Source of the DNA: Margaritifera margaritifera
Taxonomy: Eukaryota > Mollusca > Bivalvia > Unionida > Margaritiferidae
NCBI GenBank assembly: GCA_029931535.1
Contig: JAQPZY010001665.1
Span: 4,275,501-4,339,500 of the forward strand
DNA length: 64,000 nt
Direction: 5' to 3'
Shown here: positions 36,542 through 49,545 of the stretch, in pieces
How the letters are laid out: the number at the start of each line of letters is the position of its first letter
How positions within the stretch are numbered: the first letter of the stretch is position 1
Notes under the pieces: model-generated
Told to the model about the DNA's origin: nothing
What the model saw: the letters and a program-made list of their open reading frames with translations, nothing else
Database searches by the model: none
Position numbers and translations under genes: made by a program

Positions 36542-37119
36542 CGCGGTTTCCAGTTGTGTCACCTCTTCAACCCGACAAAAAGATGTGCGTAAAACTGGAG
36601 CTATCGACCATCATTTCCAGCATTCTGTTTAAACCAGACTTTTTGGTGTATGTCAATGCATCTCGGGGTATTTTAAGGATCACATATACAGGTATGCACA
36701 AGAGACGAATCTATGTGTAGAGGCAAAGGTGCCTGAAACGTGTTTTAGTGTACAGACTTGATGTGAGGTGAAGTTTGCGGAGGTGAACTGTGAAGCGGTG
36801 TGGTATATATTAAACCTCTTTGGTGAACAACCCCAACAGCCCTTTATAGGGCCATCCAAATCTATTCAAAAAAGAAATACCACTCAAAATCATTGCCACT
36901 CTATGTGTGTTATGCCTGTATGCTTGTCTATGTCTATGTTCACAACCAGCTAAAACTTAAGAAAACCCTTCTTCCCCTTTTTGTGTGTTTTAGTATGTTT
37001 GTGGCTGTAGTGTGTATATAAACACTACTACTCTTGCTTGTGTCTGATAGGGTGTGATGTCATCCCCCCCCCCACACACCCATCGTTTACATCCAGGCCT
37101 TTACGTTCGATAGTAAATG
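36540..37119. other. No gene seen
   Basis: Unique DNA with a C-run followed by CA repeats at 37064-37080. No feature recognised. Confidence 0.5.
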
Positions 37120-37320
37120 TCAGGTATTGGATAGTATACTGCGGGGTGTTGGAAGTAGATGACTAAGTATTGGTCACTACACATGGCGTGTCAGATAGCA
37201 TGTGAGGGGTGTTAGATAGTAATCAAAAATGGTGTGTTGGATAGTAATCAAAAAGTGAGTGCTGGATAGTACTCATAAAGTGAGCGTTGGATAGTAGATC
37301 ACTAGATGATGGATAATACA
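37120..37320. repeat. Degenerate GTTGGATAGTA repeat
   Basis: Seven or so copies of a motif around GTGTTGGATAGTA with irregular spacing (about 25-35 bp), for example AAAGTGAGTGCTGGATAGTA. Confidence 0.8.
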
Positions 37321-37826
37321 TCACTATTTTACATTACATTTTCCGTCTAAACCTACTGCGTCATGTTAAGACAAAGAAAAACATTCAAGAGCCAAACGGT
37401 AAATCTCATGTTAATTTTAACAGAACATTTTCCCTTTGGCTCCAGATCGCCCCCTCCCCCACATGTAAACCTACGGCGTAATGTTCATTCCCGTTTTTTT
37501 TTCAATTATTTGAGACAAACAATTATGACAATGTAACCATGTAACCCCATATGAGGTCAAACACTTTTAGGAATGTAAAAATGTGTCAGTGTTAATTTCC
37601 TGTCTGGCTCTAGGGTGGCACATATTACTACTATTATGTTTTCAGAGAGAACCGCCCCTTAGTCATATTGTTATTAAGGCCGTATATCACTTAATAGAAA
37701 GAATAGTAATAATTGATATTCATGCATGTAAGGTGTAAAGAAAAAAACAACTGTGTTATCTTTAATGTAAGCTTCTAGGGATGTTGCCCTGTAACCCCTA
37801 AGTTTCTAGTTGATTAAGTCCCCGCT

Positions 37827-38276
37827 TCATGTGAATAACATTATTTGGAAGACATCAGCACAGTCTGATGTTGGTTTTCGTTTACCAGAGGGTAATTGTT
37901 CTAATATGCTCCAACAGTCGCAAGAAGCGATAATTGTAGAGACAGGTGCTAAGGCAGAAATGGGTAAAACCGTTTCGGAATCTAATAATTGATCAGATCT
38001 GCTATGTCTGTTCGGACTGCTGAACGTTGGTTCCAAAGGGAGATTGGGATGCCTAAACCGTGTTTCGGTAGTGCCGAGATCAGAAACACGTTTCACTTTC
38101 ATAATTGGTTGACCATTTTCACGACCGTGCTTGTTTTCATGTGACTTTATAAGAGTGACTAAAGTGTAACCGATGTTTGTTCTCGATTCAACATGATCAC
38201 AATGGCGAAGATAACTGCCGGAGTATTTAGCAGAAATGTATGTATTTAAAAAGTATAGTGGATAGTTGGTCGCCAT
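37827..38276 (-). CDS. Uninterrupted 149-codon ORF, unknown function
   Basis: ATG lies in a strong context (AAAGATGGC) with a TATA box about 55 bp upstream, so start and promoter spacing look real. The predicted protein has no signal peptide or membrane segment. It is basic in the middle (SHENKHGRENGQP, MKVKRVSD), Ser/Pro-rich after that (TFSSPNRHSRSDQ), and has two Cys near SCDCW. An ATTAAA polyadenylation-like hexamer occurs about 65 bp after the stop on the same strand. No family recognised. It is one of the longest non-repeat open frames in the window. It lies next to the virus-like relics in the same orientation as the polymerase and could be one of that element's genes or an unrelated host first exon. 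Confidence 0.4.
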   Translation of the reverse strand: MATNYPLYFLNTYISAKYSGSYLRHCDHVESRTNIGYTLVTLIKSHENKHGRENGQPIMKVKRVSDLGTTETRFRHPNLPLEPTFSSPNRHSRSDQLLDSETVLPISALAPVSTIIASCDCWSILEQLPSGKRKPTSDCADVFQIMLFT

Positions 38277-38330
38277 CTTTAATCCTACTCCACTCGTTTA
38301 TTCGCGTGAATAAGATCGGGTTTCAGGTTG

Positions 38331-38340
38331 ATTTATACTC
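38331..38340 (-). promoter_or_regulatory. TATA box for the 149-codon ORF
   Basis: GAGTATAAAT on the minus strand, about 55 bp upstream of the ATG at 38276, leaving a short 5' leader of roughly 25-30 bases. Confidence 0.45.
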
Positions 38341-39053
38341 AGTAGAAGCAGAACTCTTTGGTCAGCTCACCGAAGCACACACATGGTTATTATAGATAAA
38401 AAGGTGCAAGATCGTCTATTAAGCTAGTGGTCGATTTATTAAAATATTGTTTTTCCTTGAACTGTTACGAGATCATCCCATTATTTGACTTTTGTGTAAC
38501 TGTTTCACAATAGGTAGTACTAGGCTTGTTCCGGATCTGCCATTAAGATAACTTGACCTTGAGCATGATCGCCAAAAGGCGGAGCAGTGGTAAAAGTTAG
38601 AGCATGTATTGGATCACATTCAATAAGAGATACTTCAGATACAGGCATCAGTCTGGATAAAATCTATTAACTAATTCATCTACTCGCAAAGCAATAATGT
38701 GTATGTCAGATAGAGAGCTATTTGAAATACTAACTGCATTGACATAATTTTGATTACTGTTGAAGAGTAGCTTAGGGCAGGAAGGACATATGTATTGCGT
38801 CCCTAAGGGTTCGCATCGAGCATTTTGAATGAAAAAAGAAACTACTCTTTTGCCTTTGAACATTAAGCAAACATACCTAATTGCAACATTTTATTCATCG
38901 ATGAAGAAAACAGATTAAACATTGTAACAATGGAAATGTACCCATATTCTGATGGAAATCTGTCCGTATTATGTAGTGCACATTTTTGAATTTTCAGAAA
39001 TCATTTTAATACTATACTTTTTGAAATAATCGATGTTCATTCTCAATATGAGC

Positions 39054-39125
<72 letters not shown>

Positions 39126-40205
39126 CATTGTACTTTTGCCAATTCGAAAATTCCCTGTGGCATACGTAATTTCGTATTGTTCGATCATTTGTTTAAACGA
39201 CACTTGGTATAAACTTGGTATAAACTAAATGTCAAACCGAATTCATTATAATTGCCTTAATTTATTTTAGTTCAATTTTCTTCACAGGAAGAGTTGCCGC
39301 TCATATTTCACAAATGTACGACAAATGAGATCCAAGCGGTGCAAAATATATTTAACTTTCCATCACATGTGAAACATGTTTATTACGTTTATGAAACAAA
39401 TACGAATTATGTTTAATTCATCTCCAAATATACAAAACATGGAATATCGTTGTGTCAATTATCATTCCGACAAACATGCTTTTACATATTATCATACGTG
39501 TTATCTAAATAAGTGCTTATATAAGTACTGTTTATCGTCTGTTTTAGGACAATTTTGTCATAGATAAAATAGAAAGACATATATGTTACACAAGTTGATA
39601 TATATATGTTTCTATATGTAAATCCAAACATACGTCTTACATATATGGCAAATTAATAAAGTTTAAAATTGATATATGCATTCTGAGCTAACATATTTCT
39701 GTTTATGAGCCGGAACATAAAATTCAAAGTAAACATAGATAACATTACTTTAAAATGAAGCTCTTTCCTCGTTAGGTAGCACATATTTGATAACTATACA
39801 TAATTAGTAAAACACCTACGGTGTCATGTAATCAAATATAGTATTGTCTTAACATTTCAAAGCATGTTATACATTATATCAAATAAAACAAATACGAAAC
39901 ATTTGTATGTGTCAGTAATCACTTTGACAAACATGCTTTTAAAATATTTTCGATACGTGTTACAGAAATATATGCTTACGTATCTAATGTTTAACACGTG
40001 TTTCAGATCTATATTTTTTTTTCTTCAAAGTTAACATACAGTTTCAGAAGATACTCAGAAGTGTTTATATTATGTGTGTAAAGTTGCAAGACGATATTTC
40101 AGTTTCAATTATTTAATAGGCAAATGAGGAGACCGAGCATAATCGATAGGTCAAGTGAATATTGAAGAGATGCGTCGAGAGTACATATCCTTGTGTCACA
40201 AAGCT
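38341..40205. other. Intergenic DNA with a (TA)n run
   Basis: A TA microsatellite occupies 39060-39123. Small frames at 38648-38863 and 39376-39567 have no domains. This is also the 5' flank of the lectin gene. Confidence 0.5.
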
Positions 40206-40209
40206 AGAG

Positions 40210-40220
40210 GAGCTATTTAA
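40210..40220 (+). promoter_or_regulatory. Possible TATA-like element of the lectin gene
   Basis: GCTATTTAACT sits about 80 bp before the lectin ATG. The match to TATA is weak and no initiator is clear. Confidence 0.25.
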
Positions 40221-40292
40221 CTTTGCTATTTCTGCTACTTTTGCTTCAATTCGAACATGCTCATTCATGCAAGGACTTCTTTCATTAACGTA

Positions 40293-40905
40293 ATGGATTT
40301 CTCGTCGATATTATTCATTGTGGCCATATTGGTCAGTCTACATGACGGTATGTTTACCCGTTTAGTTTTCTTTATGTATTTTTTGTTTTGTTTGCATCAT
40401 TATTAGCTGGCAATTCTTTGTCTCCTTGTTCGTTTGTTTCTTTTTGTGCTTTTTGGTTTGGTTTAGTTTTATGGGTTTAACGCCATTTTTCAGCACATGA
40501 TAGGCTATACATGGCGGCCAGTACATCTGGTGGAGGAAGAACCCGAGAACAAACCCGGGAAGAACCAGCGACTCACGGGAAGTTACTGGCAAGCTTTCTC
40601 ACATGACCACATTGGCCGCGCCCAAGACTCGAACCCACGCGGACAGAGGTGAGATGGACTTGATCGGTAAAGGCGAGCGCCTGAGACCACTCGGTCTTTG
40701 CTTTTTCACAAGTTATAAAGTTAGTGTGCTAATTTACTAGTTAGGCTGTCTGTTCCTTACTTACCCATGTACCTTTATATATACAATCAATTGTGGTGTA
40801 TTATGTGAATATATCATATTCAACAGCATTGAGCGATATAATGTTAAAATACACACTGTCAAAAGGAATTGTAACTCACGTGTGCATAATTGGACAAATA
40901 CCCAG

Positions 40906-40959
<54 letters not shown>

Positions 40960-41998
40960 CAGAATGCAGCTTGGCAAAGTCTAACATTCTGTTGTTCTCA
41001 GACTATCTTAGGATGCAAAATGCCGAAACGCCAAAGGCGATTATTGCAAACAAAATTAAGGAAAATGAAAACAGTTTACATAAATTAATGATTATATCCA
41101 AATTCAACAAATGTTTTGTATTTTTACAGGTGGCCATGCACAATGTTGTTGTCCCACAGCCTTCGAAAAACATGGCCATCGATGTTACAAGGTTATGGCT
41201 CAACAGGCTAGCTGGCCGGAAGCCAAGGTAAATAATTATAATATTTAATAGCGCCTAGATAATTATTGTTCTTAACCAAAATGTAAAACAGAGAATGATT
41301 AGAAGAAAACAAAGACCCATAGCTCTTTCAGTTTATCCAAAAATGTTCCTTGGGAGTCTTGATGTACGTATCAAGTGTAATGTAAGCTCCTATAAAGATT
41401 ATACAAACAGTAATTTTCTCGTTAAATGTATTTTTGAAATATTTTCCTTAACAAATTACTCAAAACTTCGGTGATTTTTATTTAAAAGATAATTAAAAAA
41501 ACAGCAACAGACCCCCCACCCCACACCCCCACACCCCCAACCCTCCCAAAAAAATACAAACATGAAAACAACAAGCAAACTATGATTTTGGCTGTCTGTA
41601 CATGTAATGAGAGATACTTCAACGGAGTTTGTGATACTTCTTGTTTCCGGTTTGGATTTTGACATGTATAAAAATGCATACAATATATATGTGGCTAGTT
41701 CCTTGGGGTTGTGGCTGGGATAATATGGGTATGGTAATCATAGATTTTATATGGAGGAGGCACTGGATAATGCTAAAAGCAACATTCCAAGTTTGTAGCT
41801 GATTGATTGCAAAGGTTGTTTTTCTAGATAACAACAAGAAGAAATATCTTCATGATCATTTCTGCACTGTACATTATATTTTTCGTTTTTGAAGTTACAG
41901 TTTTAATATTAATTATTTTACTTTGTTGATAGAACACATTCTCACAACTTATTTAAAGTAAACTTGGCTTAATGTGGAATTTTGTGTTCGGAAAGCAG

Positions 41999-42067
<69 letters not shown>

Positions 42068-45000
42068 AAAAAAAACACTGACATTTGATGGGTAACCACT
42101 TAACCAATGATAATATATGGAATATCTAAATGTGATAAAACACTGTTTGCAGTAAATCGTATCGAAACTGAATGCACATACTTTTTATTTCATCGTCATC
42201 AGCTTTCCAACTCGTCAGTGCAACACGTCTTAGAATAGATAGTGGTTACATAAAGATGAAAATGTGGTCGAGAAAGGTTCTTAACACGAATCAAATACGT
42301 GGGTAAACTTACCGGTTGATATATATCATAGTGCAAATAACTTTTTTTTTAATTGATGAATATGGGAATCTGGACAATGTAAAACATAAGGCAAAAATAA
42401 AATGTAAATACGCAGTTATGGGTCGTCTTCTATAGCTGGATTTAAAAAAGAAATGAAAACCATCTTCGCTCAAAATAATCTTATCCCAGATGATATGCAA
42501 AAAGATATTGTAATATTTTGAAACAAAACAAAAGGAATACGCTTTTAACGCGCTTAGATGTTACCATTTATTATAAGCTACTTACGTGTCTGTAAGGTCA
42601 TGTATTATTATTGTGAGCCAAACAAAGGCTTGTCATCATACATATACATTACTGCTATGTTCATTTTGTTGATATACAGTTTGTCATTGTACAATCTTAG
42701 TAAATTCATTTTGTGGTAATTTTCCTTGCGATTAAATAAACACTCCTAGTACATTTCGAATTTTACATTATTTTTAATCATACTTTGTTATTCCCTTACA
42801 TACTTTATTGCCGTCTTTGTATGTCGAGATTAAATAGAAGTTTGACTTTAGCCCACAAAACTCTCTATCTGGTATTCCAGTTTTTGTCCAGAATGTGACT
42901 GATTGTTTCATAGCACTATTACAATTATGCGGTTGTGGTAAGTTGATACGTTCAAATTCATACTAAACACTAAACAATATAACGGAAATTTTAAATGGTG
43001 TTGAAAAGTTTTTTATTTTAAAACAGTGCCCTCTTCTAGAACTATATCTATCGAATTGTCTACAATGTGACATAGTCTTATATGCTCAATTAATTTGTGT
43101 TGTGTATTGAACATTTTCAAGCAATGTTTATATTTTCTGTCCATGATATTTATTTATCTCGATGACACTAAGTTGCGCAAATTTTGTAATTAAACGTAAT
43201 GGTTCCTTTCATCTTTGTAGGCGTCTAGGGAGTATAGGTGCGCCTTCTGTGCAACACTAGTACCGCAGCATTGAATTGCGTAGCATCGGTTGCAGGGTGT
43301 ATAATCACATGCACAGACAGACTCTTACCAACTGAATATATATTGTCTCCGTACCGTTGTCTCACTTTTGCAATTTATCATACACATTTACAGATATATT
43401 AAATTTAGTTTTGGTTTTCCATATGTCACCTATTTTCACCTGACAACTACTGAATCAATCTAAATTGTATTTTAATAGCCTATGTACATGATCAACTTGG
43501 TGCATTTAGCACATATTTTAAGGCGCAAGAGAATAGCCCACAGTCTTTATATTCTACATTGATTCATAATTTTTTGTTCTTATCCTATTGAGGGAAATAT
43601 GTGTGTGCTTCCACTGAGTGGATGGATTTATCTATGTGCAGCGTCAAAACTTAAACCCAGTTTGACATTCGTCTTGTATTTTGCTTATATAGTGTCCAAA
43701 TTTGGTATGTTCAATGACAACATCCAATTCGCCCCTGTTCATTGTTTTCAGAGGTCTTCTTCTATAGCAAAAAAAAATCTATACTTGATTTATTTCTACA
43801 TCTTAAGTAGGTCTTTTCAAAAGTATAATCGTTACATCTAGTTGCACTTTAACCAAATCAAATTGTAGCATTTTTGTTAGAATGACTTTCTTAAAATATG
43901 GCTCAGTGTCGTTGAAAATTTCATACAAATCTTGATTCTAACCGACGTAAAATTTGCAAATTCTACACAGCATTTCTTCTAAATTCCTTTCTAGTTTGAA
44001 CACGTAGTAAATGGTATGAGGGAGTTGTAGAAGTCTTCATTATCTTTCAGAAAAACTATGTAATTGTGACTTATTTAAATGGTAAAATTTCGATATATTT
44101 TTAACTAAAAATGTATTAGATATGTGAAAAAAATGTATTATACTTAATTGTTCTCAGAATTATTTCCAAAACACCTACATCACTGTCTATAGCTTCTGCC
44201 CACCCCGGGGAAGAGGGTAGTTAAATTGAAATTTAATTCGCTTACATTTTATATAGCAGATCTTTTTCTACACTTCGCCATCGGACTATTAACTCTGTTT
44301 AATGCGTACACTTGAGACTGTGTCACGCTTCTTGTATATTAGCCATACGATGTGCTTTTGTACATGCATTGTAATTTTTACATGTCTAATGTGCATTAGA
44401 CACTGTGTTACGCTTCTTGTCCCTTATATGTACATTGTATTTTTATTGATTTATTTATTGCCATGTCTTATTTTAAATGCTATCGGAGGTTATATTTTCC
44501 TTTCAACAAATATATTCAATTTGATATTTAGTAGCCAAATTTAGATAGTGATGTGGATCTCAATGCATTTATATAATTGTTTACTCTGAGAGCAAGGTTT
44601 GATCCTCTGAAGTTTCGATTAGAAACGAAAGGCTTCAACCGTTTGTGCTAACGAGCTTACTTAATAGCACTGGGAAATTCCATATAGACTAGCATACTGA
44701 CAGAAAATATCTGGAATTTTGCTTTGCACATGCTGTCCAGTTTGTCGAGTTATCAGCTTGTCTGTTTGTCTGTTTTTGTGTTTTATCATCCCTGCACTTT
44801 AACAACTCCTTTTATTGTAGTAGAATTATTTCAACGTAAAGATAGTAAGGATTGTGATATAGTACTGAATAAAAGACGGTGCTGTAATTATGTTCTCAGT
44901 GTGACCAATTTGTTTTTCAATTACTGTTTGTGTGGCAATATTGTGTTGAGAAATAAGATGTGCGGTGGTACTCAATCAAGTTTATTCCTTGTGGTAGACC

Positions 45001-47347
45001 TTTTAGGTTAAACATAATACTATTTGTCAAAACATGGATCATATCACCGGTTGCACAGAGATGCGTCATTTATTGATTGCGTGTGTGTGTTTGCTTTGGT
45101 TGCTGTATATCTTTGTGTCTTAGCATTCCGACTCAATGTATAATCAAGAAATTAGCATATGCTCCAGATAATAAAGTGGTAGTTTTGTTTTCTTTTATAG
45201 TAAAAGAAAATTAGTATGAGGTCCTAAGACTCGAGGGTATGCGTTTTTTTTAGGGCCCAGACTTAAAACGTAGCCAAAGTTGGGAACCCCTGAAAGCACC
45301 GTTTTCAAAAAGAAAAAAAAAAGAAAAAAAGAAAAGCATAGAAAACCCAAAACCCCACCTACCTTCCAACAATGAATTAAGTAACATCGAACATTCTTAT
45401 TTTTAAAAATAAGAATTTTGCATACATAATGCAGTAAATGAACATTTATTTTTAAAAAAAATAATTAAGAATGAAAAATTAGAGTAATAAAAAGTAGATA
45501 CAATTGTAAGAATACAGAAATAGAGAAAATAGTGGTAATACATACTTATCAATGACTTCAGTTACAATTAAATTAACCTAAATATGTTCAATTGATTTGT
45601 ATTATGGTATCAATTTAATTCCGATTATGCTGCACACTTTTTTCATTATTCCTGTAACAATGTACCATAGTAAATTGACTACAGATACATTTCTACTACA
45701 ATTCCCTTTTAGTATGCTGAGCAAGTTGCCTCCAGTTCGATAATCACCCATGTAGGTCGAGTGTAGTTTTGGTTTTAAAAAATATGAGTGGTTTAGAACA
45801 AATGGAGCAGTGTAGTAATGAGAGTGCTTTTATAGCATAGGCAAAGTCCACGGAATTTTCTAAAAATGTTTAGATATCCTTTATTAATACATTACTTTCA
45901 CTAGAATTATATTTTATTTTTTCAGCTTTACTGTCAAGTTATTGGAGGCGACCTTGCACGTATCACTACTGAAAGCGATCAGACCGTCATTGCTGGACTA
46001 GTTTTAAAAAGCTACGGTATAATAAAATATTTTCATGACATATTATGATATATTATTTATGATGCGTTGTTGACTCCCAATTCGTTTCATTTTTCATATA
46101 TTGCAGGTACTTACTTTAAAGTTTCTGCGATTACAGTAATTAGATTACATTTTCTATCAGACTGTATCCATTTTTAAGTCTGAATATCACAGAAAGCACG
46201 ATCTTACCCGGTAATACTATAATACGGCTAGAAATACCTGCTTAAGATAGTTATCAATATTTATGTCATGAAGCGATATCAATTTTTAAACAAATCTGTT
46301 TAATTATCGACACTCTTCCTAAACGTTTTTTGAGGATTGCCAAGAAACTTTGCACAGTCATTCATCCCAAAACTTAGTTGGATCTACATAAAAATGGTTC
46401 TGCCCGGATATCCAATATGGCCGGAACAGCGGCCATATTGAAAATATTGGTATCTCTACACCTACTGCACGGATGGGCATATCAATATGCAGTTTTGATT
46501 AAAAGATTTCTTATGACGTCGACTTGGTTCTAGATGAACACGGTGCTTTTCTGGCATACAATATAGACGCCGCTGCAGCCATCTTGAAAATCTTCTTATC
46601 GCCACTCCTCATAAACAGTAAGTCATATTGTCCTGGTTTTTCACCAGAAGACTTCCCATGGCTTCTAGTTGGTAACACATGAAAATGATGCCTATCTCAC
46701 ATCCAATGTGGCCACCATGGCGGCCATCTTGAAGATATGATCATTGCTACTCCTACTGAATAGACTGTCATATTGACATTGGGTCTCTACTAATATGCTC
46801 CTTTTGATATCTAGTTGCCCCTAAATATAATGGTGCCGATCTTACATCAGATAAGGACGCCACTTCGGCCATCTTCTAGAATATAAGAGATAGTTTCAAC
46901 ACTCAGCAGCTAAAAACAGAGAGAAGAAATTGTTTTATATTGGATTTCGTCAGTAGAGCGTCAATTCTCTCAAGGGACTCTTGATGTTACCAAAGGTCCC
47001 ATGGGTATATGTTTTTTTGCCAAATAGAAGTAAAATCTAGATTAATTGTCAGGTAAGTAAAATGTTTGCGTAATTTACAAAGCTACATAATCATTTACGG
47101 TTGTCATTTTCTAGGTGTAGTTCCTCACCTACGTTTCTGGCTCGATGGTTCAGACATGTTGGTTCGAAAGGAATGGCGTTGGATGAAACAAAATGGGCTT
47201 TCGGTCCCGTTTTCATATACTAACTGGCTGCCTGGAGAGCCAAGCCTTGGAAGTGAAGCTTGTCTAGAGGTTCGTTGGGACTCGGCTAGCAAGTGGAACA
47301 ATCTGGACTGCAATGTTCTTCTAAGTTTTATTTGTCAGGCAAGGTAA
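40293..47347 (+). CDS. Secreted C-type lectin, four exons
   Basis: Coding exons are 40293-40347, 41130-41227, 45926-46016 and 47115-47347. All introns are GT-AG (CG/GTATGT, AAG/GTAAAT, CG/GTATAA donors; TACAG, TTCAG and CTAG acceptors) and the phases 1, 0, 1 agree at every junction, giving 158 residues. Exon 1 encodes a signal peptide (MDFSSILFIVAILVSLHDG). Exon 2 starts the domain with CCCPTAFEKHGHRCYKV. Exon 3 has LYCQVIGGDLARI, the helix-2 Cys block. Exon 4 has FWLDGSD and EWRW, the sugar-site loop GEPS, then SEACLEV, WNNLDC and FICQ. The four canonical disulfide Cys (YC, AC, DC, IC) and the extra N-terminal pair are present. In the family EPN/WND bind Ca2+ and mannose-type sugars; here they read EPS and WNN, so binding may be altered. 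The stop TAA overlaps a possible donor (AAG/GTAAAAG), so a longer isoform cannot be ruled out. Likely role: extracellular carbohydrate recognition in innate immunity. Confidence 0.93.
40463..40702 (-). mobile_element. tRNA-derived SINE (copy 3) in lectin intron 1
   Basis: Minus-strand copy of the family at 20843 and 25830. The tRNA head is at 40702-40630 (A box GACCGAGTGGTCTCAGGCG, B box GGGTTCGAGTCTTGG). The body has GCTTGCCAGTAACTTCCCG and CTGGCCGCCATGTATAGCC, and the tail GAAAAATGGCGTTAAACCC leads into an A/C-rich end at about 40440. It is inserted antisense to the lectin gene. Confidence 0.92.
40909..40957. repeat. (GA)n microsatellite in lectin intron 1
   Basis: A GA run of about 49 bp. 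ORFs across it with RERERE are artefacts. Confidence 0.97.
41228..45925 (+). other. Lectin intron 2 (4.7 kb)
   Basis: Bounded by GTAAAT and TTTTTTCAG. It contains a C-rich run at about 41510-41548, a GA microsatellite at 42000-42063 and A-rich stretches near 45310. Several 60-95 codon frames have no domain. No further lectin exon was found inside. Confidence 0.85.
46330..46880. repeat. Diverged tandem repeat (about 150-160 bp unit) in lectin intron 3
   Basis: Three to four copies of a unit marked by CCAATATGGCC or CCAATGTGGCC, GCGGCCATCTTGAAGAT, CTACTCCTACTG and GTCATATTG, spaced about 140-160 bp. It lies wholly between exons 3 and 4. Confidence 0.75.
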
Positions 47348-48148
47348 AAGAAAGTTTACATTTCTGTATTTATCTATCTCTAGATTGTTATCGTAGGCAC
47401 ATCATGGGTCTTGTTTCAACAGAACCCTGTTGATTAATAATCATTAAGATTTAAGAAAATTTGGATGTGCCTTCATGATCTTTTCGACGTTTTGTTGACA
47501 TCGTACTAAGAGTGTGGGACTGAAGCAGAAGTTTAAATTTCCCCAGCCAATATCACCTATCTGCCGCTACCCCCCCCCCCCCCACACACACACCTATTCT
47601 CTCTCCTTCCACACCGATTCCCTTTTTCATTGATTCTTACAAAAGGTTCTTATTTTTTCTTTCAAAGAAAGCAAAGTGAACTTTTCAACTCGTCTTTATC
47701 ACAGTAACATGTGTGTATTCTGATTTGCGTATTAATCATAATAAGGTTTATGTTCTGTATAATTTCACATACTTACTTGCCAAATATCTAGCATTTGCTT
47801 TATTTCTAAGAAATGATAGCTCTTTATTTCTAAGAAATGATAGCTCTTATACTGAACGATTCGCTACAGTGGGTAGTTCTCAATACATTTGATAAGCTTG
47901 ATGTCTTGCCAAGACGCTGATCAGTTTTGCATTCGTAAAGTCAACGTACTGGATCGGCGCCTTCACTGGGGAAACTTGAAATTGCATCTGGAAACAAACG
48001 ATTTTTTATGTAACAATAGCGAGCATACATTCCTTTTGGTGGTATAGTTCACAGAATCTCTCAAGTGTGTTAAACCCTCGCCCTTCGGGCTTGGGCTTCA
48101 ACGACACTGAGCGATTTGGCGAACGTTGATAGAACCCCCCCCCCCTCC

Positions 48149-48189
<41 letters not shown>

Positions 48190-48911
48190 AAACAACTCCC
48201 AACAAATAGTATGATCCGTATATTGAAAACGATTGTCACAAAAGATTGAACCATTAAGATTGTTAGGCTCGGTTTGTTGTTGTATTCAGTGAGAAGAGGT
48301 CTTAGGCTGGCACACATTGTCTGTATCATCTGCAAGCGACACTGGGGCAGTGAGGGCATATGCTCTAGGTTTTACTTTGCTAACTCTCGGATTAATTAAT
48401 CGTAGGCTATTTACAATTGCAGTGCCACGCTGACCTTTTCGTGAGTGAGTTTCATACGTCTTACGCGCTCATGTGAACTATAAAGGCCCTATAAAGTAAC
48501 CATCATAATTATCTGTTATCTCGTCTGCACTATGGTACGTGTCTTATTTTCTGTTTCCCCTATTTCATGATAGCTGCATATGTTGTTTTGCAATGCATTT
48601 ATCTTTATTTTTAAATCGGATATTTGTAAAATTATATTGTGCCTTAAGATCAGTTTATGATTTATTTTAAGGTGGAAATCCAGATTCACACAGTCATGTC
48701 GTGCCTGCATATCAATTTACGACTTTTCGTTCTAATTAGGGAGTGCAGATTCATATACTCATGTCGTGTCTTTATTATGAATTTACTATTTTTTCAATGT
48801 GGGAATGCAGTTTCAAGTAATACTGACAAAGTATAATGCACAGTGATATAAATGCTTACAACGTGTGCTATGATATTCTAGTTATGGTTTTTTTAAGAAC
48901 TAAAACTATTC

Positions 48912-48958
<47 letters not shown>

Positions 48959-49038
48959 TTGATAAAAAATTTCTAGCTATGGTTTTTAAAAACTAAAACT
49001 ATTGTAATAAAAATACTACTACTAATAATACTACTACC

Positions 49039-49091
<53 letters not shown>

Positions 49092-49295
49092 CTGAAGAAG
49101 AAGAAGAAAAAGAAGAAAAGAAGAATATGTTACTGCATGATTTTACTGGTGACGAGAATATAGAGAACGAAATTTTGATAACTTAGCTAAAGTACCTAAA
49201 ATATATAGAGAGACGTTGAAAAAATTTTCTTTCGCTTCCTGGAACCTATGTTCACCTTCTGGACTAAAATTTTAACTGCATAAAAACGTAGCCTG
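47348..49295. other. 3' flank of the lectin gene, simple repeats only
   Basis: Holds a C-run then CA repeat at 47570-47592, a 25 bp duplication at 47797-47850 (TTATTTCTAAGAAATGATAG), a poly-A tract at 48149-48188 and two (AAT)n runs at 48913-48958 and 49038-49090. No clear AATAAA was found close after the lectin stop. No gene recognised. Confidence 0.55.
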
Positions 49296-49299
49296 ATAG

Positions 49300-49545
49300 T
49301 TAAAAATTGTACAGTACCAAGGCACGTATACGCTGGTGTCAAAACTTAACAAGGCCAAGACAAGTATATGCTGGTGTCAAAACTTGACAAGGCCAAGGCA
49401 CGTATACGCTGGTGTCAAAACTTAACAAGGCCAAGACACGTATACGCTGGTGTCAAAACTTGACAAGGCCAAGGTACGTATAGGCTGCTGTCAAAACTTC
49501 ACGAGGCCAAGGCACGTATACGCTGCTATCAAAACGTAATAATGT
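49300..49545. repeat. 44-bp tandem repeat
   Basis: Five to six copies of AAGGCACGTATACGCTGGTG followed by TCAAAACTTAACAAGGCC, with point changes. Confidence 0.93.

Noticed and set aside
37810..37992. 60-codon plus ORF
   Set aside because: Antisense to the 149-codon minus ORF, which has the better start and promoter.
40890..41231. 113-codon plus ORF through the GA repeat into lectin exon 2
   Set aside because: Wrong frame relative to the lectin domain; exon 2 reads in another phase with proper splice sites.
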